From Trinickia violacea (GTDB lineage Bacteria; Pseudomonadota; Gammaproteobacteria; Burkholderiales; Burkholderiaceae), in NCBI RefSeq assembly GCF_005280735.1, contig NZ_CP040077.1:868001-932000 (forward strand): a stretch of 64,000 bases of DNA, read 5' to 3'. The translations under genes and the position numbers were made by a program. The first letter of the stretch is position 1. The number at the start of each line of letters is the position of its first letter. The notes under the pieces were generated by a model, which saw only the letters and a list, made by a program, of their open reading frames with translations, was not told the DNA's origin and did not search any database. This document shows positions 50,856 to 60,402 of this stretch, in pieces.

Positions 50856-51956
50856 ATGGAGACGACCACCGAAAACGGTGCCGCCCCGGAGCTGACGACT
50901 GAGCAACCGGCGCGTCATCCGAATCCGACGGCAAAAGCGACGGCTTTGGCCTACTTGATGTTCGATCGGCCCGACCTGGGGAAAGCCGAGCGTTTTCTCA
51001 GCGACTTCGGGCTACAAACCGTTTCGCGTGGCGAAACCTTGCTGCTCCTGCGCGGCGCGGGTGCCTCGCACTTTTGCTATGTCGTTCGCAAGGCGTCCAA
51101 ATCGCGGTTCGTGGGGTTCGGCTTGCAGGTCGGCAGCCGTTGCGAGCTCGACGCACTGCAAAAGCTGCCGGGCGCCAGTGGAGTCGATCATTCGGCATTG
51201 CCGGGCGGTGGTTACCTGGTGACGCTGAGCGATCCTTCCGGTTTTCAGGTCGATGCGATATGGGGTCAGACCGCGGCGGGGAGCTTGCCTCACCGGCTGC
51301 CGTTGCCCTTCAACTCGGTCGATGCGACGGTCCGCGTCAACGGAACTCAGCGACCACCCGGACACGCGCCGGAGGTCGTCCGCCTAGGGCACGTGGTGCT
51401 CGAACTTGCCGACTATCAGAGAACCTGTGCGTGGTACACGCAGCACTTCGGCTTCATTCCTAGCGACGTGCAGGTGCTGCCCGACGGCTCTCCCGCCGTC
51501 GCCTTCATGCGTCTCGATCTCGGCGGCGAGCCAGCCGATCATCACACCCTTGCCCTCGCTCAGGGGTTTGTCGCGAAGTACAGCCACAGCGCATATGAGC
51601 TCGTCGACGCGGACGCGGTCGGCATGGGCCAGCGCGTTCTGCGCGAAAACGGCTGGACCCACGCGTGGGGAATTGGCCGACATATCCTCGGCAGTCAGAT
51701 CTTCGACTACTGGCAGGACCCTTGGGGCGACAAGCACGAACACTACTGCGACGGCGATCTGTTCACTGCCGACGTGCCGACCGGAATCCATGGCGTGAGC
51801 CGCGAGGCGATGGCGCAGTGGGGACCGACGATGCCGCGCAGCTTTACCAAGCCGAAACTGACGCCTATGAGCCTCGCCGGACTGATTCGCAATCTGCGCC
51901 GCAGCCCCGACCTCACGCTGGCCAAGCTGAAGACGCTCGCCAGCATTTTCGCCTGA
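50856..51956 (+). CDS. VOC-fold extradiol-type dioxygenase
   Basis: This 366-residue protein has two VOC domains. The second keeps the 2-His-1-carboxylate iron site: His in R-L-G-H-V-V-L near 180, His in A-D-H-H-T-L-A-L near 230 and Glu in H-E-H-Y-C-D-G-D near 295. The overall pattern, with Y-W-Q-D-P-W-G before the Glu, is that of type I extradiol ring-cleaving dioxygenases (catechol 2,3-dioxygenase or biphenyl-diol group). ATG 50856 follows GGAGGGAC. The next gene is a fumarylacetoacetase-family hydrolase, which fits a ring-cleavage pathway. The substrate is not deducible. Confidence 0.82.
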   Translation: METTTENGAAPELTTEQPARHPNPTAKATALAYLMFDRPDLGKAERFLSDFGLQTVSRGETLLLLRGAGASHFCYVVRKASKSRFVGFGLQVGSRCELDALQKLPGASGVDHSALPGGGYLVTLSDPSGFQVDAIWGQTAAGSLPHRLPLPFNSVDATVRVNGTQRPPGHAPEVVRLGHVVLELADYQRTCAWYTQHFGFIPSDVQVLPDGSPAVAFMRLDLGGEPADHHTLALAQGFVAKYSHSAYELVDADAVGMGQRVLRENGWTHAWGIGRHILGSQIFDYWQDPWGDKHEHYCDGDLFTADVPTGIHGVSREAMAQWGPTMPRSFTKPKLTPMSLAGLIRNLRRSPDLTLAKLKTLASIFA

Positions 51957-51990
51957 AGCAACACCTGTTCATCGAATCCGGAGATTGGAA

Positions 51991-52947
51991 ATGGCAGTTC
52001 ACGTTCTGCATTATCTGCATGATGGTCACGCCCAGTGGGGCGTCGTTGCCGATGGCGCGATCACGCCGATACCTGGCGAGTTCAGATCGACCGCCGAATT
52101 CGTTGAGGCGAATCCGGTCGAACGGCTGCTTTCACTGGACGGCCCGACGATTCCCGAGTCGCAGGTTCAATGGCTGTCGCCAGTGACAGCAAATCAGCAG
52201 TTCGTCTGCCAGGGAGCGAACTATCGCCAGCATATGATCGAGTCCGGCATGGACCCGGACGCGAAGAAGTTCAATATGATCTTCACGAAGGCGACGAGCT
52301 GCATCGTTGCGGCAGACTCGCCGCTCGTGAAGCCGAAAGAGGTGCGATTCCTCGACTATGAAATCGAACTCGGTCTTGTCCTGAAGCGCGACATCACCTC
52401 CCGCGTCACCGTGACGGACGAGAACCTGCACGAGTTCGTCGCGGGCGCCGTGATCGTCAATGATTACTCGGCGCGCGACATTCAGATTCCGCAGATGCAG
52501 TTCTACAAGGGCAAGAGCTACCGGACGTTCGGGCCGGTCGGTCCGTACCTGTGCCTGCTGCAAAAGGAAGAAATTGCGAAGCTGGGCGAGCTCGTGCTGA
52601 CGCTGACCGTCAATGGCACCGTTCGGCAGAACGACACCACGGCCGGTCTGGTCTATGGTCCCGCAGAGACGCTGACCGAGCTTTCCGGCGTACAGGATCT
52701 GCACACGGGCGACCTGCTTGCGACCGGCACGCCGTCCGGTTGTGCGTTGATCATTCCGTCGCCCGAAAAGCAGCGCGCTGCCGCACAGTTGCCTGAAGCG
52801 GAAAAGTGGCGTCTGTTCCTGAATCTGCAGGCTGAGCGGACCCAGTACCTTCAGGTCGGGGACGTCGTGGAGGCGCGTATCGTCAGCCACGACGGCTCGA
52901 TCAATCTTGGTGTGCAGCAAAATCGAGTGGTCGCGGAGGCACCATGA
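51991..52947 (+). CDS. Fumarylacetoacetate hydrolase family protein
   Basis: This 318-residue protein has an N-terminal cap (about 1-65) followed by the FAH fold. The metal-binding acids lie in D-Y-E-I-E-L-G (about 124-130) with a further Asp in N-D-Y-S-A-R-D, and F-T-K-A-T-S and the G-D-L-L-A-T-G-T-P-S-G box near 245 are family signatures. Enzymes of this type hydrolyse or decarboxylate ring-fission products of aromatic degradation. ATG 51991 is preceded by GGAG at eight bases. The stop overlaps the ligase start (ATGA). Confidence 0.9.
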   Translation: MAVHVLHYLHDGHAQWGVVADGAITPIPGEFRSTAEFVEANPVERLLSLDGPTIPESQVQWLSPVTANQQFVCQGANYRQHMIESGMDPDAKKFNMIFTKATSCIVAADSPLVKPKEVRFLDYEIELGLVLKRDITSRVTVTDENLHEFVAGAVIVNDYSARDIQIPQMQFYKGKSYRTFGPVGPYLCLLQKEEIAKLGELVLTLTVNGTVRQNDTTAGLVYGPAETLTELSGVQDLHTGDLLATGTPSGCALIIPSPEKQRAAAQLPEAEKWRLFLNLQAERTQYLQVGDVVEARIVSHDGSINLGVQQNRVVAEAP

Positions 52948-54953
52948 AAGGTGTCGCGAACATCCAGGACATCGACGCGATCGAAGCCCACGGACAACCC
53001 GCGGATCTCCCCACGAACACGTACGAGATGATCTGCAGCGGCGCGGTCATTGATCCGTTGGCACCGGCGCTATCGTTCTTCGCAACCGCGGACAACTACG
53101 CGAGCCCGGAGCGCTGGACGTACAGCGAACTGGTGCGCGACATCACGCGCACTGCGAACATGCTGTCGCGCCTGGGTGTACAGCGAGACACGGTCGTCGC
53201 CTATGTATTGCCGAATCTGCCCGAAACGCATTTTGTGCTTTGGGGTGCCGAGGCCGTCGGCATTGTCTGCGCGATCAATCCACTGCTCGAAAGCGACGCG
53301 ATCGGCGAGCTGCTCAATGCCTCGGGCGCCAGCGTCCTTGTCACACTGGCGCCGTTTCCCGGCACGGACCTGTGGCCGAAAGTGCAGCCGGTCTTGCACA
53401 AGGTTGCCTCGCTCAAGCATGTCGTGCTGGTCAACCTCGCCGACCATGTGCCAAGCGACCAGCGATCTGCGGCCAGCATGCTTCAGCGTGACGAATGTGC
53501 TCGGTTGCACGGCGAGGAAGGTGTGCGAGGCGCGGTTCCCTCGCAGGTCGCCATCCACGACTTCAGCGAAGGAATTGCAGGGGAGCCTGGCACAGCGCTC
53601 TCCAGTTCGCAACGGACGAGCATGGACGATGTGTCGTCCTATTTCTGCACGGGGGGTACCACAGGCTTGCCCAAGATCGCGATGCGCCGGCACGGCAACG
53701 AAGTCGCGAATGCCTGGAGCGCCGGGCAGTTCTTCGGTGAAAGCGTCGGTCCGGGCAAGACTATGTTCTGCGGATTGCCGCTATTTCACGTCAATGCCGT
53801 GATGGTGACGGGACTGCTGCCGTTTTCGCGCGGCGCGCATGTCGTTTTGGGCACGCCGCAAGGTTATCGCGCAGAAGGCGTCGTCAAACGCTTCTGGGAC
53901 ATCGTCGAGCATTACGGCATCAATTTTTTCAGCGGCGTGCCGACGCTTTATGGGTCACTGCTGGACGTTCCCGTTGGCGGTCGCGACGTCAGTTCGCTGG
54001 AATACGGGCTGTGCGGAGCCGCACCTATGCCGGTGGAGTTGCTGCGTGCGTTCCAGACTCGAACCGGTATCAAGGTCCTCGAAGGCTATGGCCTCACGGA
54101 AGGCACCTGCATTAGCAGCGTCAATCCACCGCTCGGCGAACGGCGGGTCGGCTCAATCGGCCTTCGCCTCCCGGGCCAGGCCATGAAAGCCGTGGTGGTC
54201 GATGAGGCGGGCCATTATGTCCGGGAGTGTGTTGCGGATGAGGTGGGTCAACTGCTGATCTCCGGTCCGAACGTGTTCATCGGCTATATGCATGCGGAGC
54301 AGAACAGCGGCATCTGGATGGACCTGGCGGATGGCCGCAGATGGCTCAATACCGGCGATCTGGGACGCCGCGACGCAGAGGGTTACTTCTGGCTCACCGG
54401 CCGAAAGAAAGAGCTGATTATCCGGGGTGGACACAACATCGATCCTGCAGCGATCGAAGAAGCTCTCCATCGCCATCCCGCGGTCCAGATTGCCGCAGCA
54501 GTCGGGCGTCCCGATATGCACGCGGGTGAACTGCCGGTCGCCTATGTCCAGCTAAAGCCGGGCACAACGGCGAACGAAGCACAAATGGCCGAGTTCTTGC
54601 GTGACGAGATCAGCGAGCGTGCGGCGTTCCCCAAAGCGATACGCATCGTCGATGCGATGCCCCTCACGGGTGTCGGCAAGATCTTCAAGCCGGCGCTCAA
54701 GCGGCTTGAAACGGTAGACGCTTTGCAGTCGGCGCTCGTGGATGCCGGTGTCGAGGGCGCAAAAGTCAGCATCGGGCAAGACACCTTGCGTGGGATTTCA
54801 GTTCACGTCGAACTTCCGGACGCGGAACTCGAATCATTGGCGACTTCCGCGCTCGGGCGTTTTCCGTTCGCATTTTCCGTCGCTGTCGCGGCAAGTCTCG
54901 GGAGCAACGTTGCCGGCGTTGCAGCTTCAGAGACACATAGCGCATCTAAGTGA
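52944..54953 (+). CDS. Acyl-CoA/aryl-CoA synthetase (AMP-binding)
   Basis: This 669-residue adenylate-forming ligase has the P-loop Y-F-C-T-G-G-T-T-G-L-P-K near residue 235, A5 motif G-Y-G-L-T-E-G-T near 380, A7 T-G-D-L-G near 470 and A8 hinge after R-K-K-E-L-I-I-R-G-G. The catalytic lysine lies in L-T-G-V-G-K-I-F-K near 575. It is longer than usual by about 80 C-terminal residues. The best guess is activation of a fatty or aromatic acid as its CoA ester. It overlaps the hydrolase gene by four bases and ends the catabolic operon. Confidence 0.9.
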   Translation: MKGVANIQDIDAIEAHGQPADLPTNTYEMICSGAVIDPLAPALSFFATADNYASPERWTYSELVRDITRTANMLSRLGVQRDTVVAYVLPNLPETHFVLWGAEAVGIVCAINPLLESDAIGELLNASGASVLVTLAPFPGTDLWPKVQPVLHKVASLKHVVLVNLADHVPSDQRSAASMLQRDECARLHGEEGVRGAVPSQVAIHDFSEGIAGEPGTALSSSQRTSMDDVSSYFCTGGTTGLPKIAMRRHGNEVANAWSAGQFFGESVGPGKTMFCGLPLFHVNAVMVTGLLPFSRGAHVVLGTPQGYRAEGVVKRFWDIVEHYGINFFSGVPTLYGSLLDVPVGGRDVSSLEYGLCGAAPMPVELLRAFQTRTGIKVLEGYGLTEGTCISSVNPPLGERRVGSIGLRLPGQAMKAVVVDEAGHYVRECVADEVGQLLISGPNVFIGYMHAEQNSGIWMDLADGRRWLNTGDLGRRDAEGYFWLTGRKKELIIRGGHNIDPAAIEEALHRHPAVQIAAAVGRPDMHAGELPVAYVQLKPGTTANEAQMAEFLRDEISERAAFPKAIRIVDAMPLTGVGKIFKPALKRLETVDALQSALVDAGVEGAKVSIGQDTLRGISVHVELPDAELESLATSALGRFPFAFSVAVAASLGSNVAGVAASETHSASK

Positions 54954-55053
54954 CGCGATTTCTGACATCGACGCAGGCGTTCAGTCACTCGCATGCGCGT
55001 CGATATCCCGCCGGAATTGCAAATGTCACCGGTTAGTTTGGTTGGGAAAGAAG

Positions 55054-55293
55054 ATGGGTATTGCGTCAGAGAGATCCTTGCGTTCGCTTGTTGAAAAATG
55101 GTTTGCGCCAACTTCCGAGACCCCGTTGCGCGTTACCCGACTTGGTCGTGCGCAATCGCATCAGGGAACCTGTGTGCATATCGAGCTACTTTTGTCGACA
55201 AGGCCGGTTGGGCTGTTCTTTTTCCGGCACCGCGATGGTTCGTGGTGCGTGTTCCCGCCTGAGGCCGAGCGACTCGTGATGCGCGTTCACTAG
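55054..55293 (+). CDS. Small hypothetical protein
   Basis: This 79-residue protein begins M-G-I-A-S-E-R-S-L-R-S-L-V-E-K-W and contains P-L-R-V-T-R-L-G-R near 25 and G-L-F-F-F-R-H-R-D-G-S-W-C-V-F-P-P near 53. The aromatic-rich end and W-C-V-F-P-P signature suggest a small beta-rich domain. It resembles short uncharacterised proteins of Burkholderiaceae, but no named family is recognised. GGGAAAGAAG before the ATG is an acceptable ribosome site. It stands alone, 100 bases behind the ligase gene. Confidence 0.5.
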   Translation: MGIASERSLRSLVEKWFAPTSETPLRVTRLGRAQSHQGTCVHIELLLSTRPVGLFFFRHRDGSWCVFPPEAERLVMRVH

Positions 55294-55576
55294 TATGCCG
55301 GCCAATTGGTCAAACGTTGCAACTGAACGATAAGGCAAAGGGAAGCAACAGACGTTCGCAGTACAGGACTCGATAGGGTACGGCGACAGGAAGTGGGGAA
55401 AACATCTGCAAATATGATCATTGTATTTAGTGCAACTACGCGAATGTTGAGCAGATGATTTGAGGATTCGGTCCGGAAATATGAGGGCCGACCCCACGAT
55501 CCGGCGCAGTGGGCGGATCGCTTCAGGTGTGTGCACGATAAAAAAGATAACCAACCGATGAGACAGGAGAAGACGC

Positions 55577-56317
55577 GTGAGGAATAACAGGAGATATGTT
55601 CGCTCTGCCGTTATGGCGGGGTTTATCTGTTCGGCTGCGCTTGCTGGAAATGCGAATGCCCAGTCGGCCGGAAGTTTTACCCTGGCGACAGGGTGGCTTC
55701 ACGTAGCGCCACAGGGTCATGCAACGCCGCTCACCGTGGAAAGCGTTGGTGGTATGGCTGTCAATCAGGAATTGTCGGGTACTGGCGCACACGCGACGTC
55801 AACGAATACGCTTGGCATCACCACCGAGTACTACGTGACCGACCACATCGGCATCGCCACACTCTTCGGCCTGCCATTGACAGTGAATCTGCAGGGCGAT
55901 GGGACGCTCGCGAAGTACGGCAAACTGGGTACGACGCGGCCGATGCCGCCCGCCGTCGAGCTTCGATATCACCTGTTTGACGCTCAGTCGAAATTTCGTC
56001 CTTTCGTCGGATTGGGCGTGAACTACACGTGGTTCACCCAGGTTCGCGCAACCAACGGCCAGTTCATCAGCGATAGCGTGGGTCCGGGCGGTTCGGTACG
56101 CGCAACCCTCAGTGCATCGTGGAACCCCGTGTTCGAGGTCGGGGCAAGTTACGCGTTTTCCAAACACTGGTCGGTCGGAGCGTCTGTCGGCTACATCCCG
56201 CTCAAGACGCACATGACTTTATACGGACAGACCGCAACCGGAACGCAGATCGTTTCCAAATCGACGCTCCGGATCGAACCCATTAACGTCTTTTTGAACG
56301 TCGCCTATACGTTCTAA
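55577..56317 (+). CDS. ompW: OmpW-family outer-membrane protein
   Basis: This 246-residue protein has a signal peptide (core A-G-F-I-C-S-A-A-L-A-G-N-A, cut after N-A-Q or A-N-A). An eight-stranded beta-barrel follows with the OmpW motifs P-P-A-V-E-L-R-Y-H-L-F and F-R-P-F-V-G-L-G-V-N-Y-T near 125-150. The C-terminal Y-T-F gives the terminal Phe needed for BAM. OmpW proteins let small hydrophobic compounds cross the outer membrane. GTG 55577 is supported by AGGAGAAG. It lies between the catabolic operon and the molybdenum enzyme genes, matching uptake of an aromatic substrate. Confidence 0.9.
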   Translation: MRNNRRYVRSAVMAGFICSAALAGNANAQSAGSFTLATGWLHVAPQGHATPLTVESVGGMAVNQELSGTGAHATSTNTLGITTEYYVTDHIGIATLFGLPLTVNLQGDGTLAKYGKLGTTRPMPPAVELRYHLFDAQSKFRPFVGLGVNYTWFTQVRATNGQFISDSVGPGGSVRATLSASWNPVFEVGASYAFSKHWSVGASVGYIPLKTHMTLYGQTATGTQIVSKSTLRIEPINVFLNVAYTF

Positions 56318-56409
56318 CAGGTACGACCGGCGTTCCGTGAGTCAATCGCGGCGGCGGTCCGTATTGCCGTGATGCTTGCATACGCGCAGCCCTTCCACTG
56401 GATAAAAAA

Positions 56410-59388
56410 GTGAAACGACAGATCCTCAAGACCATTCTCCTTGCCATGCCCAAGGTCCTTGATCTGACAGCACGCCGCTTCCCCGCCTATCGCGATCGTC
56501 TGAAGGAGCGCGACCTCGTCGCGTGGATCGGGCTCATGGATGAAAGCATTGGTCGAGTCATCAAGCTCAAGAACGGCCGCATTCGATCGTCCGCCGGCAC
56601 GCATCCGATGCCCGACGTGCGCATGCAGTTCAAGGATGTCGCCACCGCCCTGAAATTCCTTTCGCCCAGTCCGGACTACTTGGATATCATCCACGCGGCG
56701 AAGAATTTCAAGGTCGTCACTGAAGGCGACGATGAGCTGCTGGTTTGGTTCATGCAAACGCTGAGCATGATGCAAACCATCAGCCTGTCGATGGGCACGC
56801 CCATGCGGGATGGCACACACCGCTATACCACCTGCACCAACGGCGGGCCATTGTTCGTCTACGTGAAGGATGGACGAATCGTTCGCGTCACGCCCATCGA
56901 TCTCGACAGCAAGGATGCGCCGAGCTGGCAGATCGAGGCGCGCGGACGCCGATTCAGCCCGCCACGGCGCGGCCTCGTCGCGCCGCATGCGCTGTCGATC
57001 AAGTCGCTTGTCTACTCGGACAAGCGCATCCTCCATCCGATGAAGCGGGTCGATTTCGATCCCGATGGGGAACGCAACCCGCAGAACCGTGGCAAGTCCG
57101 GATATGTGCCGATCAGCTGGGACGAGGCGTTGGACATCGTCGCCCGGGAAATCAACCGGCAAAAGCGTGTCCACGGCCCGGGTTCCATTACCTTTCCGAT
57201 GTCGTCGCACCATCAGTGGGGCAATATCGGCTATTACCTCAGCGCACTGACCCGCTTCGCCAATCTGATCGGCTTTACACGGGTGGCCGCGAATCCGGAC
57301 AGCTGGGAAGGATGGTACTGGGGTGCCATGCACCACTTCGGCAACTCGATGCGCGTTGGGGTGCCATCTGGCTATGGCGGCATCGAGGACTGCCTTAAGG
57401 AAGCCGAAATGATCGTTTTCTGGTCCTGCGATCCGGAAAGCACGAACGGCGCCTACGCGGGATTCGAAGGCACACCGCGGCGTCTATGGGCCAAGGAGCT
57501 GGGAATCGAGTTCGTCCATATCGATCCGCATTGCAATCCGACCGCGCAGTTGCTGGGCGGCCGGTGGATTCCCATCCGGCCTCAAACGGACGCAGCCCTC
57601 GCCACTGCGATCATGTACGTGTGGCTCGAGGAGGATCTGTACGATAAGGAGTACGTCGCGAAGCGGACCACCGGGTTCGATGAGTGGCGGGCCTACCTGT
57701 CAGGCAAAACGGACGGCATACACAAGACCCCCGAGTGGCAGGAGCTGGAGACGGGCGTGCCTGCCAAGGACGTTCGTGCGCTCGCGCGTCTCTGGGGGAA
57801 GAAGAAGGTCTATCTTGCCGTCGGGATGACGGGTGCGGGATTCGGCGGGGCGGGACGCGGGGCAACAGGGGCCCAGTGGGCGCGCTGCATGATCATGATG
57901 ATGGCGATGCAAGGCTGGGGCAAGCCAGGCGTGAATTTCGGCTGTCTGCAGCTCGGTGCGCCGCATGACTTGCATTTCTACTTTCCGGGCTACGCGGACG
58001 GTGGCATGTCGGGCGACCTCGCGTGGACCGCGAACGCCGTGAACAACTATCAGCGCATGCCGCACATACTGACCATGAATCCGGTCAAGCAGATGGTCCC
58101 GCGGCAGCAGCTGCCGGATGCCATCATCGACGGGCACGCGACAGGCTATCTCTGGGACGGTATGTCTCAGGAAGCCCAGTTCGCGCCATTCAGCTACCCG
58201 ATGCCGGGCTACTCGCCGATCCACATGATCTATCGCTATGGCGGGTCTGCCTTCAGCACGGTCACCAAATCCGGACGCTGGGTGGACGCCTACCGGCATC
58301 CCAGCATCGAATTCGTGGTCAACCAGTCGATCTGGATGGAGGGCGAGGCCCAGTTCGCCGACATCATTCTGCCGGCGTGCACGTCGCTGGAGCGATGGGA
58401 TATCGGTGAATGGTCGAATTCCGGCGGCTATGCGCATCATGGCTTCAACACCGTGAATCACCGCATGATCACGATGCAGCACAAATGCATCGAGCCTCTC
58501 GGCGAGTCCCGCTCCGACTACGACATCTTCACCGCTATTCTGTCGCGTCTTGGCCTTGGCGGCGTTTTCACCGAGGGATGCAGTGAACTCGACTGGGTCA
58601 AGCGCGTGTTCGCATCGTCCGATCTGCCGGATCACATTTCGTGGCGCCAGTTTTGCCGCAAGGGCTATTTCGTCGTTTCGCCCGAAAAGCCGGAATTACG
58701 GCACCCGGTGGACATGCGCTGGTTTGCGGAAGGACGGCGCAAGGACTTGCAGGAACCGCATCCGATGCCGTCGCAGTACGCCGAAAAGTTCGGCATGGGG
58801 CTGCAGACGCCCAGCGGCAAGCTGGAGTTCGTGCCGGAGTTGCTGAAGCGGCACACGGCGGACAACCCGGAGCGGCCGCCGCTGAACCGATACATCCCGT
58901 CCTGGGAGGGGCTGCGATCAGAACTGGCTCAGCGCTTTCCGCTGCAACTGATCGCCACTCACAGCCGGTACAGTTTTCACACGCATTGCGACGGGAAGAA
59001 CTCGTCGGTCAATAGTGTCGAAGATCATCGCGCGTTGATCGGCGGTCATCGCTTCTGGCTGCTGCGGCTCAGCCCCGCCGACGCGGAGGCCCGGGACATC
59101 GCCCATCGCGACCTCGTCAAGGTGTACAACGACCGGGGCGCGGTCATCTGTGCGGCTGACGTATCGCAGCTTGTCACCGCCGGTGTCGTCAAGTCGTACG
59201 AGGCCAGCGCTGAATTTCAGCTGGTCGAAGTCGATGGCGAGCGCGTTGAAATAGGCGGCTGCATGAACCTGCTTACCCCAGACCGCTCCCAGACCGCGGG
59301 CACAAGCAGCATGAGCCCGAATTCATGCCTCGTGCAGGTTGAAAAATGGAAAGGCGCCGAAGCTTTCTTGCTCGGCCGCACAGCATGA
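56410..59388 (+). CDS. Molybdopterin oxidoreductase, transhydroxylase alpha-like, with SCP2-like N-terminus
   Basis: This 992-residue protein is of the DMSO-reductase family. From about residue 135 it follows pyrogallol-phloroglucinol transhydroxylase large subunit: C-T-N-G-G-P-L-F-V-Y-V-K-D-G, D-A-P-S-W-Q-I-E-A-R-G, P-D-S-W-E-G-W-Y-W-G, G-Y-A-D-G-G-M-S-G-D, F-V-V-N-Q-S-I-W and R-G-A-V-I-C-A-A-D. There is no N-terminal 4Fe-4S cysteine set, as in that enzyme, and no Tat signal. The first ~130 residues, with P-D-V-R-M-Q-F-K-D-V-A-T-A-L, look like an SCP2/sterol-carrier-type domain not present in the known enzyme. The start is GTG 56410, with a weak RBS. It is followed by the iron-sulfur subunit. 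The cofactor should be Mo-bis-MGD. Confidence 0.82.
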   Translation: MKRQILKTILLAMPKVLDLTARRFPAYRDRLKERDLVAWIGLMDESIGRVIKLKNGRIRSSAGTHPMPDVRMQFKDVATALKFLSPSPDYLDIIHAAKNFKVVTEGDDELLVWFMQTLSMMQTISLSMGTPMRDGTHRYTTCTNGGPLFVYVKDGRIVRVTPIDLDSKDAPSWQIEARGRRFSPPRRGLVAPHALSIKSLVYSDKRILHPMKRVDFDPDGERNPQNRGKSGYVPISWDEALDIVAREINRQKRVHGPGSITFPMSSHHQWGNIGYYLSALTRFANLIGFTRVAANPDSWEGWYWGAMHHFGNSMRVGVPSGYGGIEDCLKEAEMIVFWSCDPESTNGAYAGFEGTPRRLWAKELGIEFVHIDPHCNPTAQLLGGRWIPIRPQTDAALATAIMYVWLEEDLYDKEYVAKRTTGFDEWRAYLSGKTDGIHKTPEWQELETGVPAKDVRALARLWGKKKVYLAVGMTGAGFGGAGRGATGAQWARCMIMMMAMQGWGKPGVNFGCLQLGAPHDLHFYFPGYADGGMSGDLAWTANAVNNYQRMPHILTMNPVKQMVPRQQLPDAIIDGHATGYLWDGMSQEAQFAPFSYPMPGYSPIHMIYRYGGSAFSTVTKSGRWVDAYRHPSIEFVVNQSIWMEGEAQFADIILPACTSLERWDIGEWSNSGGYAHHGFNTVNHRMITMQHKCIEPLGESRSDYDIFTAILSRLGLGGVFTEGCSELDWVKRVFASSDLPDHISWRQFCRKGYFVVSPEKPELRHPVDMRWFAEGRRKDLQEPHPMPSQYAEKFGMGLQTPSGKLEFVPELLKRHTADNPERPPLNRYIPSWEGLRSELAQRFPLQLIATHSRYSFHTHCDGKNSSVNSVEDHRALIGGHRFWLLRLSPADAEARDIAHRDLVKVYNDRGAVICAADVSQLVTAGVVKSYEASAEFQLVEVDGERVEIGGCMNLLTPDRSQTAGTSSMSPNSCLVQVEKWKGAEAFLLGRTA

Positions 59389-59395
59389 GGAGCAG

Positions 59396-60262
59396 ATGAT
59401 GAGCAAGTGGAGTCTGATTATCAAGGTCGGGCAATGCGAGAACTGCAACAACTGCGTCATCGCGGCACGTGATGAGCACGTTGGAAACGATTTTCCCGGT
59501 TACTCCGCGCCCGCCGCGGCCGGCGCCGAAAGCCCTATTCGCATCCTGCGCCGCGTGCAGGGCGATGCTCATATGGTCGAAACGACGTACCTGCCAGTGA
59601 TGTGCAATCACTGCGACGAACCGCCATGCATGCGCGTCGGCGGCGACGCGATCCGAAAGCGCGCCGACGGGATCGTCATCATCGATCCGACCAAGGCACG
59701 CGGCCGCAAAGATATCGTCAACTCCTGCCCGTACAAAGCGATTGTCTGGAACGAGGAACTGCAGGTGCCGCAGACCTGGATCTTCGACGCTCACCTGCTC
59801 GATCAGGGTTGGCAGCGTCCGCGATGCGAACAGGCTTGTCCCACTGGCGTATTCGAGGCCGTCAAGCTCGATGACGCTGCGATGGCAGAAAAGGCCCGGC
59901 GCGAAGGGCTCGAGGTTTTGCGGCCCACTCTCGGCACGAGGCCTCGCGTGTGGTACAGCGGCCTCAAACGCTGGCAAAGCTGCTTCGTAGCAGGCAGTAT
60001 CAGCGCCCAGGTGAACGGGGTGGTTGAGTGCGTCGCTGGTGCTGCGGTTGTCCTGTATACGGACGATCGGCGGGTTGCGGAAACGGTCTCTGACGCCTTC
60101 GGCGATTTCCGGTTCGGCGGGCTCGCGAAAGGCAGCGGCAAGTACCGGATCGATATTCGTCATGCACTCGGCGAAACATCGCGGGAATGCAAGCTGGGCG
60201 AAAGTGTGTTCCTGGGCGAAATCAGCCTTGGACGCTCGACCAGCTCGGTCGGGCTAGTCTGA
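59396..60262 (+). CDS. Iron-sulfur subunit, transhydroxylase beta-like
   Basis: This 288-residue electron-transfer subunit has ferredoxin cysteine groups C-E-N-C-N-N-C near residue 13, C-N-H-C-D-E-P-P-C near 68, S-C-P-Y-K-A-I near 112 and C-E-Q-A-C-P-T-G-V near 143, enough for three 4Fe-4S clusters. The stretch W-N-E-E-L-Q-V-P-Q-T-W-I-F-D-A-H-L-L-D-Q matches the transhydroxylase beta subunit closely. So does the C-terminal beta-sandwich with S-D-A-F-G-D-F-R-F-G-G-L near 245. ATG 59396 (or 59399) follows GAGGAG. It begins eight bases after the alpha gene and is surely its partner. Confidence 0.87.
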   Translation: MMSKWSLIIKVGQCENCNNCVIAARDEHVGNDFPGYSAPAAAGAESPIRILRRVQGDAHMVETTYLPVMCNHCDEPPCMRVGGDAIRKRADGIVIIDPTKARGRKDIVNSCPYKAIVWNEELQVPQTWIFDAHLLDQGWQRPRCEQACPTGVFEAVKLDDAAMAEKARREGLEVLRPTLGTRPRVWYSGLKRWQSCFVAGSISAQVNGVVECVAGAAVVLYTDDRRVAETVSDAFGDFRFGGLAKGSGKYRIDIRHALGETSRECKLGESVFLGEISLGRSTSSVGLV

Positions 60263-60373
60263 GGCTGCAGAAGGCGCCGTTGTATGAATGGGCAGACCGG
60301 TTGTGCTGTCGCTTTCTTTGGCAGGCCGCAAGCGGCCTTGGCGGAGCTTACTTGCAACCGGCTGTAACTATAA

Positions 60374-60402
60374 TTGACAAAAATATCATCGATGAGTTTA
60401 AT
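60374..60402 (+). promoter_or_regulatory. Third promoter of the shared type, upstream of TetR 3
   Basis: TTGACA (60374-60379) and TTTAAT (60397-60402) are 17 bases apart, with the perfect palindrome TCATCGATGA in the spacer. ATTGACA and TGTCAAT frame the whole element. It matches the promoters at 40192 and 50779 in both boxes and spacer length. Unlike them, no divergent minus-strand promoter is evident. Confidence 0.65.
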
